From Anoplopoma fimbria (taxonomy: Eukaryota > Chordata > Actinopteri > Perciformes > Anoplopomatidae), in the NCBI RefSeq assembly GCF_027596085.1, contig NC_072457.1, positions 5,503,629 through 5,567,628 of the forward strand: DNA of 64,000 nt, in the 5' to 3' direction. Both the position numbers and the translations under genes were made by a program. The notes below the pieces were generated by a model. It was not told where the DNA came from and ran no database searches. It saw only the letters and a program-made list of their open reading frames with translations. Below are positions 38,301-51,800 of this stretch, in pieces (the first letter of the stretch is position 1; each line of letters begins with the position of its first letter).

Positions 38301-40818
38301 TGTACGGAGAGACTAGTTGTTGTTTGTGGTACTGTGTGTACCTCACGCTGTCCCATGAGCACCGCTGGTATCGGCACTGATGCACTTTGGTCGTCTCTGC
38401 ATGAGGCTTTTTTTTTTTATTAAAGAAAGAGCTGACTTTGCCTTGCTTCTTAAGTTTCTTGAAGTAAGGAGATATCGTTCTCTTTAAACTTCAATACCTT
38501 TTGCTGTGGGTCACATGTATGTAATGGCTGCAGTCTGTGCATGAAGAGCACCTCAATGTTTAAATTGTACAACGTCTTTATCAATGTCACATGTGCACTG
38601 TTCTGGAACTTCGCAGCTTGGACGAAACGCTTGAGGGGAAACTTGCAGTAACCATAGATATATAATCTGTTTTCTGTTCTTCACTTATTGTCAGGATTGA
38701 AAACTGTATTAGCACAAAGAGTATTTCTAAGAAAAATCACATCAAATGTCAACAATAAAGTATTTCTTACTTTTTAGTTTTTTGTATCTTTATTTGCATT
38801 TGTTCTCTTTATACGGTTTCATTTAACGTCTATTATAAAATAACTCTGACCGCTCATTTAGACATCAAATCCATCTGATTTTATAGCAACAAAAATGAAC
38901 AAAATTCTCTCTTTGAATGATAAAAGCGCAAATTCGTCATACCTTAACAACATACAGATTTGTTGATGTTTAGAAATCGAAAGCCGCTTGATTAAGTTTA
39001 ATGAAAGATCATAGTGATGTTTAAAAAAATGACTTGGTGTGTATTGAAAATAACAACTTACCAATGTAACTTAACAATGGTTACTAACGCGAATAAACAG
39101 AAATCTCCTTTAGTGGACTTTCTTACAAAATGTCACGCTGTTTAAAACAATGTTATGCAAAGCCAACGTTTACTTTTGGTTTCTTTTGAGCTATGAATAG
39201 TGGTTACCTGGGGGAAGGTTCTGTGTTTGTTTGACCCATCCACCACAAATTCCATGTGTTTTTCCATGTGTTTTTTCTTTTTTTTACGAGTGGGTCGCTG
39301 TCTTGTTTGTAATTTGTGAACGGGTGGGAATGCGAACCTTGGTTTAATGATAGTGGAGAAGACAACTGCTCACAAGTACCCATGAACGTAGACAGAGCAG
39401 GATTCAAAATATTCAAAAGCTGTTTTTGCTCATTTTTATTAGGAAGGAAATTTCCCTCAACGCGCTTGTTAGAGCTAAAGAACACAGTTAGTCTTAGTGC
39501 GAAACACTGAATGTAAACATGGAGTCCACACATAACATTTTAAGTAACAACAAAATACCACAAATTCAATTATTTTGGGCATTTCAATTTTATAATAGTG
39601 TATGATGTTTTATAAGATGGCCAAGTGTTTTGTATATAGAAAAGTTGCACTTAAGTACTGGAAGAAAGTTCAGATTTGTAAAGGTGAGTAGCTCACTTGG
39701 TGAGTTGCTCATTTCTCGTGCTGTTGCTACGGTTGCCTGCAAGTTAACACACCTTGAGCTCCGATAAATGTTCACCTGCCAGCCAATGAAAAACCAGCAT
39801 CATTCAGTGAATACTGATTATTTTGAAAAAATTGTAACATCTGACTGTTTTGCGTTCTTGTATGTATAGTTTGTCGCACCTGTCTGTCTGATTTATGACC
39901 TTTCTCTGTTATGTCCAATTACACTGATACTGTAAACAACTGAATGCATTGGGGAAGAAATAATATTGAGATCAAGGTTGTTGTTATCAAATCATTGCCA
40001 CATGATTTAAATGAATAACAAGAGATTCATCTCATCTGTTTCAAATCTGCTTGTCTTTTGTTTCTGAACGCGTGACACTGCTTCTCTTGGATCTTTTCCA
40101 AACCAACAGGGAATCCCTGAGCTCCCCCTCAGAAAAAAAAACTGCTCTCTGCAGAGCTGGCAGCTCCCTCCCTTCCTCCCTCCCTCTCTCCTTCCTCCTC
40201 CTCCACATATAATGTTCTGCATTGCAGTGCCAGCCCTCCTACCCCCTCCTTTCTTCTTCCAGGTTGATCTCTGCAGCAGCGAACAAACAGCAGGGCGAAC
40301 CTCTCAGTCTGACACTAAACATGCCTGTACAGCCTCACCACTCTTCCTCCCTCTTCCTCCTCCTCCCTCCTCCTCTGAATCTTGTGTTTCTCTCTGTGTT
40401 ATCCTGTAGTCACAGAGCCCTCTACAGAGCAGTCACAGACATCACAGCCAGCTGCAGCTTTTATCTTATTAGACTTCAGGCTTTATCACGATGAATTAAA
40501 TGATCGCAAGAACAGATAATAAAAATCATAAATCACTTAAATGTATTATTGTAGATAACACAAAAAATCTTTTTAAAATAAATTTGATGGCCTTCTACAG
40601 AAAAGTGATTTTCAAGATGAGCTGCCTATGAGGCCAACACTTCAGCTATTCAAACATGGTGTCACATTAGCTAGCTAGAAATGTGGCCAAGACAAAAGAT
40701 TAATTACTGAGTTAATTACAAATACAGAACCTCTTTTACTTGATGGCAAACCTGTTGACACTTTTAAAATTTGAAATACTTAAGTATAGTTCTGGACTCC
40801 TAGGTTAGCTTCTCATTA
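35371..40818. other. Noncoding region between kcnh1 and the satellite
   Basis: No gene seen. A degraded DNA-transposon-like repeat may occupy about 36300-36965 ('catactatttactgtacactgg', 'cccacaatgcaatgc', 'gtatgtagtgcctagtgtgc'). Pyrimidine-rich runs (CCTCC/CTTCC) lie at 40166-40205 and 40345-40378. Short open frames on both strands have no family resemblance. Confidence 0.6.
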
Positions 40819-43800
40819 AAATGTCATAGTATGGTATGTTGTAAAACTCATAGTATAGTATGTCGAAAAAAGTTATCATTAAAAACATCATAGTATAGTC
40901 TATCGAAAAAGTCATATGTAGTATTTCGAAAAAAGTCCTAATAAGATCATAGTATAGTATGTCGAAAAAAGTCAGTATAGTATGTCGAAAAAAAACATTA
41001 AAAAGTCATAGTATTGTATGTCGGAACAATTCATAAAAAACGTCATAGTATAGTATGTCGGAAGAATTCTTAAAAACGTCATTAAATGTCATCGTATAGT
41101 ATGTCGAAAAAAAGTCATAGTGTAGTATGTCGGAAAAATTCATGAAACGTCATAGTATAGTATGTCGGAAGAATTCTTAAAAACGTCATAAAAAAAAAAG
41201 TCATAGTGTAGTATGTCGGAAAAATTCATTAAACTCATGAAACATAGTATAGTATGTCGAAAAAATTCATGAAAACGTCATAGTATAGTATGTTGAAAAA
41301 GTCAAAACGTCATAGTAGCATGTCGAATTTTTTATAAAAACGACATAATATAGTATGTCAAAAAAATCATTAAAATATAATATAGTATGTCGGAAGAATT
41401 CTTAAAAACTCATAATATAGTATGTCAAAAAAGTCATTAAATGTCATATAGTATGTTGAAAAAAAATCATAGTATAGTATGTCGAAAAAAGTCATAAAAC
41501 GTCGTAGTATAGTATGTCGAAAAAAATCATAAAAACGACATAATAAGTATGTCGAAAAAAGTATAGTATGTCGAAAAAAAAAAAGTCATAAAAACGTCAT
41601 AGTATTGTATGTCGAAAAAAGTCATAGTATAGTATGTCGGAAAAATTTATGAAAACGTGATAGTATAGTATGTTGAAAAAAGTCTAAATAAAGTCATAGT
41701 ATAGTATGTTTGAAAAAAAGTCATAGTATAGTATGAAGTTGAAAAAAAGTATAGTTGTCAAAAAAAGTCATAGTATAGTATGTCAAAAAAAAAAAGTGAA
41801 AAAAAGTCAAAATATAGTATGTCGATAAAGTCATAGTATAGTATGTTGAAAAAAGTCTAAATAAAGTCATAGTATAGTATGTTTGAAAAAAAGTCATAGT
41901 ATAGTATGTCAAAAAAGTTGAAAAAAGTCATAGTATAGTATGTCAAAAAGATGAAAAAAAGTCATAGTATAGTATGTCGAAAAAAGTATGAAAAAAGTCA
42001 TAGTATAGTATGTCGATTAAAGTCATAGTATAGTATGTTGAAAAAGTCTAAATAAAGTCATAGTATAGTATGTTTGAAAAAAAGTCATAAATAGTATGTC
42101 AAAAATGTTGAAAAAAAGTCATAGTATAGTATGTCGAAAAAAAAGTGAAAAAAAAGTCAAAATATAGTATGTCGATAAAGTCATAGTATAGTATGTTGAA
42201 AAAAGTCTAAATAATGTCATAGTATAGTATGTTGAAAAAAAGTCATAATAGTATAGTATGTCAAAATGTCGAGTTGAAAAAAAGTCATAGTATAGTATGT
42301 CGAAAAAAAGTGAAAAAAAGTCAAAATATATATGTCGATAAAGTTATAGTATAGTATGTTGAAAAATAGTATGTCTAAATAAAGTCATAGTATAGTATGT
42401 TTGAAAAAAAAAGTCATAGTATAGTATGTCAAAAAGTTGAAAAAAAGTCATAGTATAGTATGTCGAAAAAAAAATCATAGTATAGTATGTCGAAAAAAGT
42501 CAAAATATAGTATGTCGATTAAAAAGTCATAGTATAGTATGTTGAAAAAAGTCTAAAGTAAAATAAAGTCATAGTATAGTATGTTTGAAAAAAAGTCATA
42601 GTATAGTATGTCAAAAAGTTGAAAAAAAGTCATAGTATAGTATGTCAAAAAAAAGTTGAAAAAAAGTCATAGTATAGTATGTCGAAAAAAGTGAAAAAAA
42701 GTCAAAATATAGTATGTCGATAAAGTCATAGTATAGTATGTTGAAAAAAGTCATAGTATAGTATGTTGAAAAAGTCATATAGTATAGTATGTTGAAAAAA
42801 AAGTCAAATAATGTCATAGTTAGTATGTTGAAAAAAGTCATAAAAATGTCATAGTATAGTATGTTGAAAAAAGTCATAGTATAGTATGTCAAAAGTTGAA
42901 AAAAAGTCATAGTATAGTATGTCAAAAAGTTGAAAAAAAGTCATAGTATAGTATGTCGAAAAAAAAAGTATAGTGAAAAAAAGAAAATATAGTATGTCGA
43001 TAAAGTCATAGTATAGTATGTTGAAAAAAGTCTAAATAAAGTCATAGTATAGTATGTTTGAAAAAAAAAAAAATGTCATAGTATAGTATGTCAAAAAGTT
43101 GAAAAAAAAGTCATAGTATAGTATGTCGAAAAAAAGTGAAAAAAAGTCAAAATATAGTATGTCGAAAAAAGTCAAATAGTCATAGTATAGTATGAAAAAG
43201 TCTAAATAATAGTCATAGTATAGTATGTTTGAAAAAAGTCATAGTATAGTATGTCAAAAAGTCAAAAAAAGTCATAGTATAGTATGTCGAAAAAAAGTTG
43301 AAAAAAAAAGTCATAGTATAGTATGTCAAAAAGTCATAGTATAGTATGTCAAAAAAAAAAAGTCATAGTATAGTATGTCGAAAAAAAGTGAAAAAAAGTC
43401 AAAATATTGTATGTCGATAAAGTTATAGTATAGTATGTTGAAAAAAGTCTAAATAAAGTCATAGTATAGTATGTTTGAAAAAAAGTCATAGTATAGTATG
43501 TCAAAAAGTTGAAAAAAAGTCATAGTATAGTATGTCAAAAAGTGAAAAAAAGTCATAGTATAGTATGTCGAAAAAAATAGTATGTCAAAAAAAAATAAAG
43601 TCATAGTATAGTATGTTGAAAAAAAGTCATAATAAAGTCATAGTATGTATGTTTGAAAAAAGTCTAAATAAAGTCATAGTATAGTATGTTTGAAAAAAAG
43701 TCATAGTATAGTATGTCAAAAAGTATAGTATGTTGAAAAAGTCAAAAATATAGTATAGTCGATAAAAAAAGTTGAAAAAAAGTCATAGTATAGTATGTCA

Positions 43801-46800
43801 AAAAGTTGAAAAAAAGTCATAGTATAGTATGTCGAAAAAAAGTGAAAAAAAGTCAAAATATAGTATGTCGATAAAGTCATAGTATAGTATGTTGAAAAAA
43901 GTCTAAATAAAGTCATAGTATAGTATGTTTGAAAAAAGTCATAGTATAGTATGTTTGAAAAAAAGTCATAGGATAGTATGTCGAAAAAAGTGAAAAAAAG
44001 TCATAGTATAGTATGTCGAAAAAAAGTGAAAAAAAGTCAAAATATAGTATGTCGATAAAGTCATAGTATAGTATGTTGAAAAAAGTCTAAATAAAGTCAT
44101 AGTATAGTATGTTTGAAAAAAAGTCATAGTATAGTATGTCAAAAAGTTGAAAAAAAGTCATAGTATAGTATGTCGAAAAAAAGTGAAAAAAAGTCAAAAT
44201 ATAGTATGTCGATAAAGTCATAGTATAGTATGTTGAAAAAAGTCTAAATAAAAAAAAAGTCATAGTATAGTATGTTTGAAAAAAAGTCATAGGATAGTAT
44301 GTTAAAAAGTTGAAAAAAAGTCATAGTATAGTATGTCAAAAAGTTGAAAAAAAGTCATAGTATAGTATGTCAAAAAAAAAAAGTCATAGTATAGTAAAAA
44401 AAGTGAAAAAAAGTCAAAATATAGTATGTCGATAAAGTCATAGTATAGTATGTTGAAAAAAGTCTAAATAAAGTCATAGTATAGTATGTTTGAAAAAAAG
44501 TCATAGTATAGTATGTCAAAAAGTTGAAAAAAAGTCATAGTATAGTATGTCAAAAAGTTGAAAAAAAGTCATAGTATAGTATGTCGAAAAAAAGTCAAAA
44601 TATAGTATGTCGATAAAGTCATAGTATAGTATGTTGAAAAAAGTCTAAATAAAGTCATAGTATAGTATGTTTGAAAAAAAGTCATAGTATAGTATGTCAA
44701 AAAGTTGAAAAAAAGTCATAGTATAGTATGTCAAAAAAAGTCAAGTATAGTATGTCAAAAAAAGTTGAAAAAAGTCATAGTATAGTATGTCAAAAAAAGT
44801 CTAAAAAAGTCAAAATATAGTATGTCGAAAAGTCATAGTATAGTATGTTGAAAAAAGTCATAATAAAAAAGTCAAAATATAGTATGTATGTCGATAAAAG
44901 TATGTCGATAAAAAGTCATAGTATAGTATGTTGAAAAAAGTCTAAATAAAGTCATAGTATAGTATGTTTGAAAAAAAGTCATAGTATAGTATGTCATAAA
45001 GTTGTCGAAAAAAAAAAGTCATAGTATAGTATGTCAAAAAGTTGAAAAAAAAGTCATAGTATAGTATGTCGAAAAAAAGTGAAAAAAAGTCAAAATATAG
45101 TATGTCGATAAAGTCATAGTATAGTATGTTGAAAAAAGTCTAAATAAAGTCATAGTATAGTATGTTTGAAAAAAAGTCATAGTATAGTATGTCAAAAAGT
45201 TGAAAAAAAGTCATAGTATAGTATGTCGAAAAAAAAAAGTGAAAAAAAAAAAGTCAAAATATTGTATGTCGATAAAGTTATAGTATAGTATGTTGAAAAA
45301 TGTCTAAATAAAGTCATAGTATAGTATGTTTGAAAAAAGTCATAGTATAGTATGTCAAAAAGTTGAAAAAAAGTCATAGTATAGTATGTCAAAAAAAGTT
45401 GAAAAAAAGTCATAATATAGTATGTCGATAAAATAGTAAAAAAGTTGAAAAATATAGTCTAAATAAAGTCATAGTATAGTATGTTCTAAAAAAGTCATAG
45501 TATAGTATGTTTGAAAAAAAGTTAGTAAAAAAAAAGTCATAGTATAGTATGTCAAAAAGTTGAAAAAAAGTCATAGTATAGTATGTCGAAAAAAAGTGAA
45601 AAAAAGTCAAAATATAGTATGTCGATAAAGTCATAGTATAGTATGTTGAAAAAAGTCTAAATAAAGTCATAGTATAGTATGTTTGAAAAAATAGTCATAG
45701 TATGTTGAAAAAAATATGTCATAATAGTATGTTGAAAAAAAGTCATAGTATAGTATGTCAAAAAGAAAAAATAGTATAGTATGTTGAAAAAAGTCTAAAT
45801 AAAGTCATAGTATAGTATGTCGAAAAAAAGTGAAAAAAAGTCAAAATATAGTATGTCGATAAAGTCATAGTATAGTATGTTGAAAAAAGTCTAAATAAAG
45901 TCATAGTATAGTATGTTTGAAAAAAAGTCATAGGATAGTATGTCAAAAAGTTGAAAAAAAGTCATAGTATAGTATGTCAAAAAGTGAAAAAAAGTCATAG
46001 TATAGTATGTCGAAAAAAAGTGAAAAAAAGTCAAAATATAGTATGTCGATAAAGTCATAGTATAGTATGTTGAAAAAAGTCTAAATAAAGTCATAGTATA
46101 GTATGTTCGAAAAAAGTCATAGTATAGTATGTTTGAAAAAAGTCATAGTATAGTATGTCAAAAAGTTGAAAAAAAGTCATAGTATAGTATGTCGAAAAAA
46201 AGTGAAAAAAAGTCAAAATATAGTATGTCGATAAAGTCATAGTATAGTATGTTGAAAAAAGTCTAAATAAAGTCATAGTATAGTATGTTTGAAAAAAAGT
46301 CATAGTATAGTATGTCAAAAAGTTAAAGTCATAGTATAGTATGTTTGAAAAAAGTCAATAGTATGTCAAAAAAAAGTCAAAAAAAGTCATAGTATATGTC
46401 AAAAAAAGTGAAAAAAAGTCATAGTATAGTATGTCGAAAAAAAGTCAAAATATAGAATGTCGATAAAGTCATAGTATAGTATGTTGAAAAAAGTCTAAAT
46501 AAAGTCATAGTATAGTATGTTTGAAAAAAGTCATAGTATAGTATGTCAAAAAGTTGAAAAAAAGTCATAGTATAGTATGTCAAAAAGTTGAAAAAAAAGT
46601 CATAGTATAGTATGTCGAAAAAAAGTGAAAAAAAGTCAAAATATAGTATGTCGATAAAGTCATAGTATAGTATGTTGAAAAAAGTCTAAAAAGTCATAGT
46701 ATAGTATGTTTGAAAAAAGTCATACCATAGTGTCAAAAAAAGTTGAAAAAAAGTCATAGTATAGTATGTCAAAAAAAGTGAAAAAAAGTCAAAATATAGT

Positions 46801-47683
46801 ATGTCGATAAAGTCATAAAGTATGTTGAAAAATATAGTATAAATAAAGTCATAGTATAGTATGTTTAAAAAAGTCATAGTATAGTATGTTTGAAAAAAGT
46901 AGTATAGTAAAAAAAAAAAGTCATAGTATAGTATGTCGAAAAAAAGTGAAAAAAAGTCAAAATATTGTATGTCGATAAAGTTATAGTATAGTATGTTGAA
47001 AAAAGTCTAAATAAAGTCATAGTATAGTATGTTTGAAAAAAAGTCATAGTATAGTATGTTGAAAAAAAAAAGTCAAATAATGTCAAATAGTATGAAAAAA
47101 AGTCATAGTATAGTATGTCATAGTATAGTATGTATAGTATGTCAAAAAAATCATAAAAAAGTCATAGTATAGTATGTCGAAAAAATCATAAAAAGTCAAA
47201 TAGTATGTCAAAAAAGTCATATTATAGTATGTCGGAAAAAAGTCAGTATGTCGAAAAAAGTGATTGAAAAAACAGTATAGTATGTCGAAAAAAAGTCATA
47301 AAAAAGTCATAGTATAGTATGTCGAAAAAATCATTAAAAAGTAATAGAATAGTGTGCCGAAAAAAGTCATAGTATGTTGAAAAATGTCTTAGTATAGCAT
47401 GTTAAATTTTTTATTAAAAAGTCATAGTCTAGTATGTCCAAAAAAGTCAAATTATAGTATGTTGAACAAAATCATTCAAAAAAACATCATAGTCTAGTAT
47501 GTCGAAAACATTCATAAAAAAGTCATAGTATAGTATTTCGAAAAATTTATAAAAACATCATAGTATAGTATGTTGAAAAAAATCATAAAACATCATAGTA
47601 TAGTATGTTGAAAAAGTCATAAGTATAGTATGTCGGAAAAATTTATAAAAACGTGATAGTATAGTATGTTGAAAAAAGTCGTA
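40819..47683. repeat. Satellite array, left part
   Basis: Tandem units of about 22-27 bp with core 'gtcatagtatagtatgtcgaaaaaa' fill this stretch. The left edge (40819 to about 41700) is irregular and contains 'aaaacgtcat' variants. From about 41700 to 47000 the units are grouped into a higher-order unit of eight parts totalling 157 bp: the steps 'gttgaaaaaa', 'gtctaaataaa', 'gtttgaaaaaaa', 'gtcaaaaa', 'gttgaaaaaaa', 'gtcgaaaaaaa', 'gtgaaaaaaa' and 'gtcaaaatatagtatgtcgataaa' recur in the same order. Two copies of the 'gtcgataaa' marker at 44051 and 44208 are exactly 157 bp apart. All units face the same way, so the + strand is A-rich throughout. Confidence 0.95.
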
Positions 47684-48298
47684 GGGAACATCCCAAGTCT
47701 CTTATTTGTAATTTCCTCGCTCCTCGATTGAACCGGAAGTCGTTCTGCGACGCCATATTGACGGCCGTTCCAAAGCTCTTTTTTCAGCTCTGAGGAGCGA
47801 GGATAGAGGAGCGAGGAGGGATCTCTGAGGAGCCATGAGCGAGGATGCACAAGAGCATCCTTCCAGGCAGTGTTGCCACCTCATGTTCATCAGTTATTTG
47901 ATTAGACGCTGCAGCCGATCATACTGATCTGATATAGCTCATCACCACTGGAGTTATACCAGAGTGAGGACAGATCACAGATTGAACAGATTGAAAGGTC
48001 AAAGAGTTGGAGAGTCTGTCTGTATGTCAGTAGAAACACTTTTTACATCATTTATTGTCATTTCCATTCAGCCTAATAATTCCTGAGTGTCGGGTTTGAT
48101 GAGTTATGTAATTCCAATTTACCCCAAAACATTGAGCCTAATCAATTAATTCCAGTGTTTAGGAGAAACCATAATCATATTCTGGATTATTTAATAATGA
48201 CATCACAATCCGAATTTCAAAACATACAAATGTAAATAATTAATAAATAAGACAAACGCATTTCGCCGGGAGAAATCGGTCCTGCGCTTATGAGCAGG

Positions 48299-48446
48299 AC
48301 ACAGAACACAGTATAAATACACAGAACACAGTGTAAATACACAGAACACAGTATGAACACACAGAACACATAAAATACACAGAACACAGTAAATATACAG
48401 AACATAGTATAAATACACAGAACACAGTATGAACACACAAAACACT
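48299..48446. repeat. 20 bp minisatellite inside the TIR element
   Basis: About seven units of 'acagaacacagtataaatac' with small changes in length. Open frames on the - strand across it (rich in Val-Phe-Cys-Ser) follow from the repeat and are not genes. Confidence 0.9.
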
Positions 48447-48481
48447 CAGTGGCTGCAGAGAGAAATACATGTCTACTCTGG

Positions 48482-48592
48482 CAGTGATGATTACTTTGTT
48501 TCATTATTAATATTAGTACAGTGATGATTACTTTGTTTCATTATTAATATTAGTACAGTGATGATTACTTTGTTTCATTATTAATATTAGTA
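48482..48592. repeat. Three perfect copies of a 37 bp unit
   Basis: Units start CAGTGATGATTACTTTG at 48482, 48519 and 48556 and are identical; a fourth start is cut short at 48593. Perfect identity indicates recent expansion compared with the diverged satellite around the element. Confidence 0.95.
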
Positions 48593-48871
48593 CAGTGATC
48601 ATGTGTGCAGACAAAAAATCAAAAGTCTCTCCAGCTGTTAAAGCCAACTGACAGTGGATCCAGCTGTGATCAGCGGCCGCCTCCATCAGAAACAGATGTC
48701 GCTTCAAGTGACGCTTCAGAGGAAAGGACGTCTCATTTCTCTTAAAATACATTTCCTCATTTCCTCTCTCCTCCCATGGTTTCCTTGCGTCTCGCCATGC
48801 ATCCCTGGTGGGAGGGACTAAGATGCAAATAAGGGAAACGGGGATGCAATCAAGAGACTTGGGATGTACCC

Positions 48872-51800
48872 AGTGTATAGTATGTCAAAAAAGTAATATT
48901 ATAGTATGTCGAAAAAAACCATTAAAAAGTCATAAAAACGACAGTCTAGTATGTCGAAAAAAAGTCATAAAATAAATCATAGTATGTCGAAAGAATCATG
49001 AAAAAGTCATGTTATAGTATGTTGAAAAAAATCATTAAAAAGTCATAGTATAGTATGTCGAAAAAAGTCAAAAAAGTCATAGTATGTCGAAAAAAGTAAT
49101 AGTATAGTATGTCGAAAAAAGTGATTGAAAAAACATAGTATAGTATGTCGGAAAAAGTCATAAAAAAAGTCATAGTATAGTAGGTCGAAAAATGTCATAG
49201 TATAGTATGTCGAATAAATCATTAAAAAGTCATAGCATAGTATGTTGGAAAAAAGTGAAAAAAAGTCAAAATATAGTATGTCGATAAAGTCATAGTATAG
49301 TATGTTGAAAAAAGTCTAAATAAAGTCATAGTATGGCATGTTCAAAAAAATAAAAAATGTCATACTATAGTATGTCGAAAAAGGTGACCAAAAAGTCAAA
49401 ATTATGTCGAAGAAGTCATAGTATAGTATGTCGAAAAAAAGTCTAAAAAAGTCATAATATAGTATGTCGAAAAAGTCATAGTATAGTATGTCAAAAAAAG
49501 TCTAAAAAAGTCATAGTATAGTATGTCATGTTGAAAAAAAGTCATAGTATAGTATGTCATAAAGTATGTCAAAAAAGTCATAAATAGTATGTCAAAATAG
49601 TTGTTTGAAAAAAATCATAGTATAGTATGTTGAAAAAAGTCTAAAAAGTCATAGTATAGTCAAAAAGTTGAAAAAAAAAATATAGTCATAGTATAGTATG
49701 TCGAAAAAAGTGAAAAAAAGTCAAAATATAGTATGTTTGAAAAAAAGTCATAGTATAGTATGTTGAAAAAAGTCTAAATAAAGTCATAGTATAGTATGTT
49801 GAAAAAAGTCTAAATAAAGTCATAGTATAGTATGTTCAAAAAAATAAAAAAAGTCATAGTATAGTATGTCGAAAAAGTCATAAAAAAAAAGTCATATAGT
49901 ATGTCAAAAAGTAAAAAAAGTCATAGTATAGTATGTCGAAAAAATGTGAAAAAATGTGAAAATATAGTATGTCGATAAAGTCATAGTATAGTATGTTGAA
50001 AAAAGTCTAAATAAAGTCATAGTATAGTATGTTTGAAAAAAATAGTATAGTATAAAAAAGTCATAGTATAGTATGTCAAAAAGTTGAAAAAAAGTCATAG
50101 TATAGTATGTCGAAAAAAAGTGAAAAAAAGTCAAAATATAGTATGTCGATAAAGTCATAGTATAGTATGTTGAAAAAAGTCTAAATAAAGTCATAGTATA
50201 GTATGTTTGAAAAAAAGTCATAGTATAGTATGTCAAAAAGTTGAAAAAAAGTCATAGTATAGTATGTCGAAAAAAAGTGAAAAAAAGTCAAAATATAGTA
50301 TGTCGATAAAGTCATAGTTTAGTATGTCGGAAAAAGTCTAAATAATGTCATAGTATAGTATGTTTGAAAAAAAGTCATAGGATAGTATGTCAAAAAGTTG
50401 TCATAGTATAGTATGTCAAAAAAAAGTGAAAAAAGTCATAGTATAGTATGTCGAAAAAAAGTCAAAAAAAAAAATATAGTATGTCGATAAAGTCATAGTA
50501 TAGTATGTTGAAAAATAGTATGTCAAAAAAGTCATAGTATGTATGAAAAAAAGTTGAAAAAAAGTCATAGTATAGTATGTCATAGTATAGTATGTTTGAA
50601 AAAAAGTCAAAAGTCATAGTATAGTATGTCGAAAAAAGTGAAAAAAAGTCATAGTATAGTATGTCGAAAAAAGTCAAAAAAGTATAGTATGTCTAAAATG
50701 TCGAAAAAAAAGTCATAGTATAGTATGTTGAAAAAAGTCATAAAAAAGTCATAATAGTAAAAAAAAGTCATAGTATAGTATGTCGAAAAAAGTTGAAAAA
50801 AAGTCATAGTATAGTATGTCAAAAATAGTATGTCAAAAAAAAAGTCATAGTATAGTATGTCGAAAAAAGTGAAAAAAAAAAAGTCAAAATATAGTATGTC
50901 GATAAAGTCATAGTATAGTATGTTGAAAAAAGTCTAAATAATGTCATAGTATAGTATGTTGAAAAAAGTCTAAATAAAGTCATAGTATGTCAAAAAAAAA
51001 AAAGTCATAGTATAGTATGTCAAAAAGTTGAAAAAAAGTCATACTATAGTATGTCGAAAAAAAAGTGAAAAAAAAGTCAAAATATAGTATGTCGATAAAG
51101 TCATAGTATAGTATGTTGAAAAAAGTCTAAATAATGTCATAGTATAGTATGTTTGAAAAAAAGTCATAGGATAGTATGTCAAAAAGTTGAAAAAAAGTCA
51201 TAGTATAGTATGTATAAAAGTTGAAAAAAAGTCATAGTATAGTATGTCGAAAAAAAGTCAAAAAGTCATATAGTATGTCGATAAAGTTATAGTATAGTAT
51301 GTTGAAAAAAGTCTAAATAAAGTCATAGTATAGTATGTTTGAAAAAAGTCATAGTATAGTATGTCAAAAAGTTGAAAAAAAGTCATAGTATAGTATGTCG
51401 AAAAAAGTGAAAAAGTCAAAATATAGTATGTCGATAAAGTCATAGTATAGTATGTTGAAAAAAAGTCAAATAAAGTCATAGTATGTCAAAAAGTTGAAAA
51501 AAGTCATAGTATAGTATGTCGAAAAAAAGTGAAAAAAAGTCAAAATATAGTATGTCGATAAAGTCATAGTATAGTATGTTGAAAAATGTCTAAATAAAGT
51601 CAAAATATATATTCCTTTATGATCGATAAAATTCATAAAGTATAGTATGTTGAAAAAGTTAAAAAAAGTCATAGTATAGTATGTTTGAAAAAGTCATAGA
51701 TAGTATGTCGAAAAAAGTGATTGAAAAAAGTCAGTATAGTATGTCAAAAAAAAAGTATAGTATGTCTAAAAAAAGTATAGTATAGTATGTCTAAAAAAGT

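Larger units (their letters stand above)
47684..48871. mobile_element. 1.19 kb TIR element inserted in the satellite
   Basis: The non-satellite block is bounded by GGGAACATCCCAAGTCTCTT on the left and, reverse-complemented, GGGTACATCCCAAGTCTCTT on the right: 19 of 20 positions match. Further subterminal similarity (CTCCTC/GAGGAG-rich blocks) follows. No clear target duplication is visible, possibly because the flanks are themselves repeats. There is no transposase frame. Inside are a 20 bp tandem repeat (48299-48446) and three copies of a 37 bp unit (48482-48592). The right end could extend to CACTG, which would resemble hAT ends, but the left end does not confirm that. Confidence 0.75.

Noticed and set aside
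48203..48504. Cys-Val-Phe-Leu-rich frames on the - strand
   Set aside because: They derive from the 20 bp minisatellite in the TIR element.
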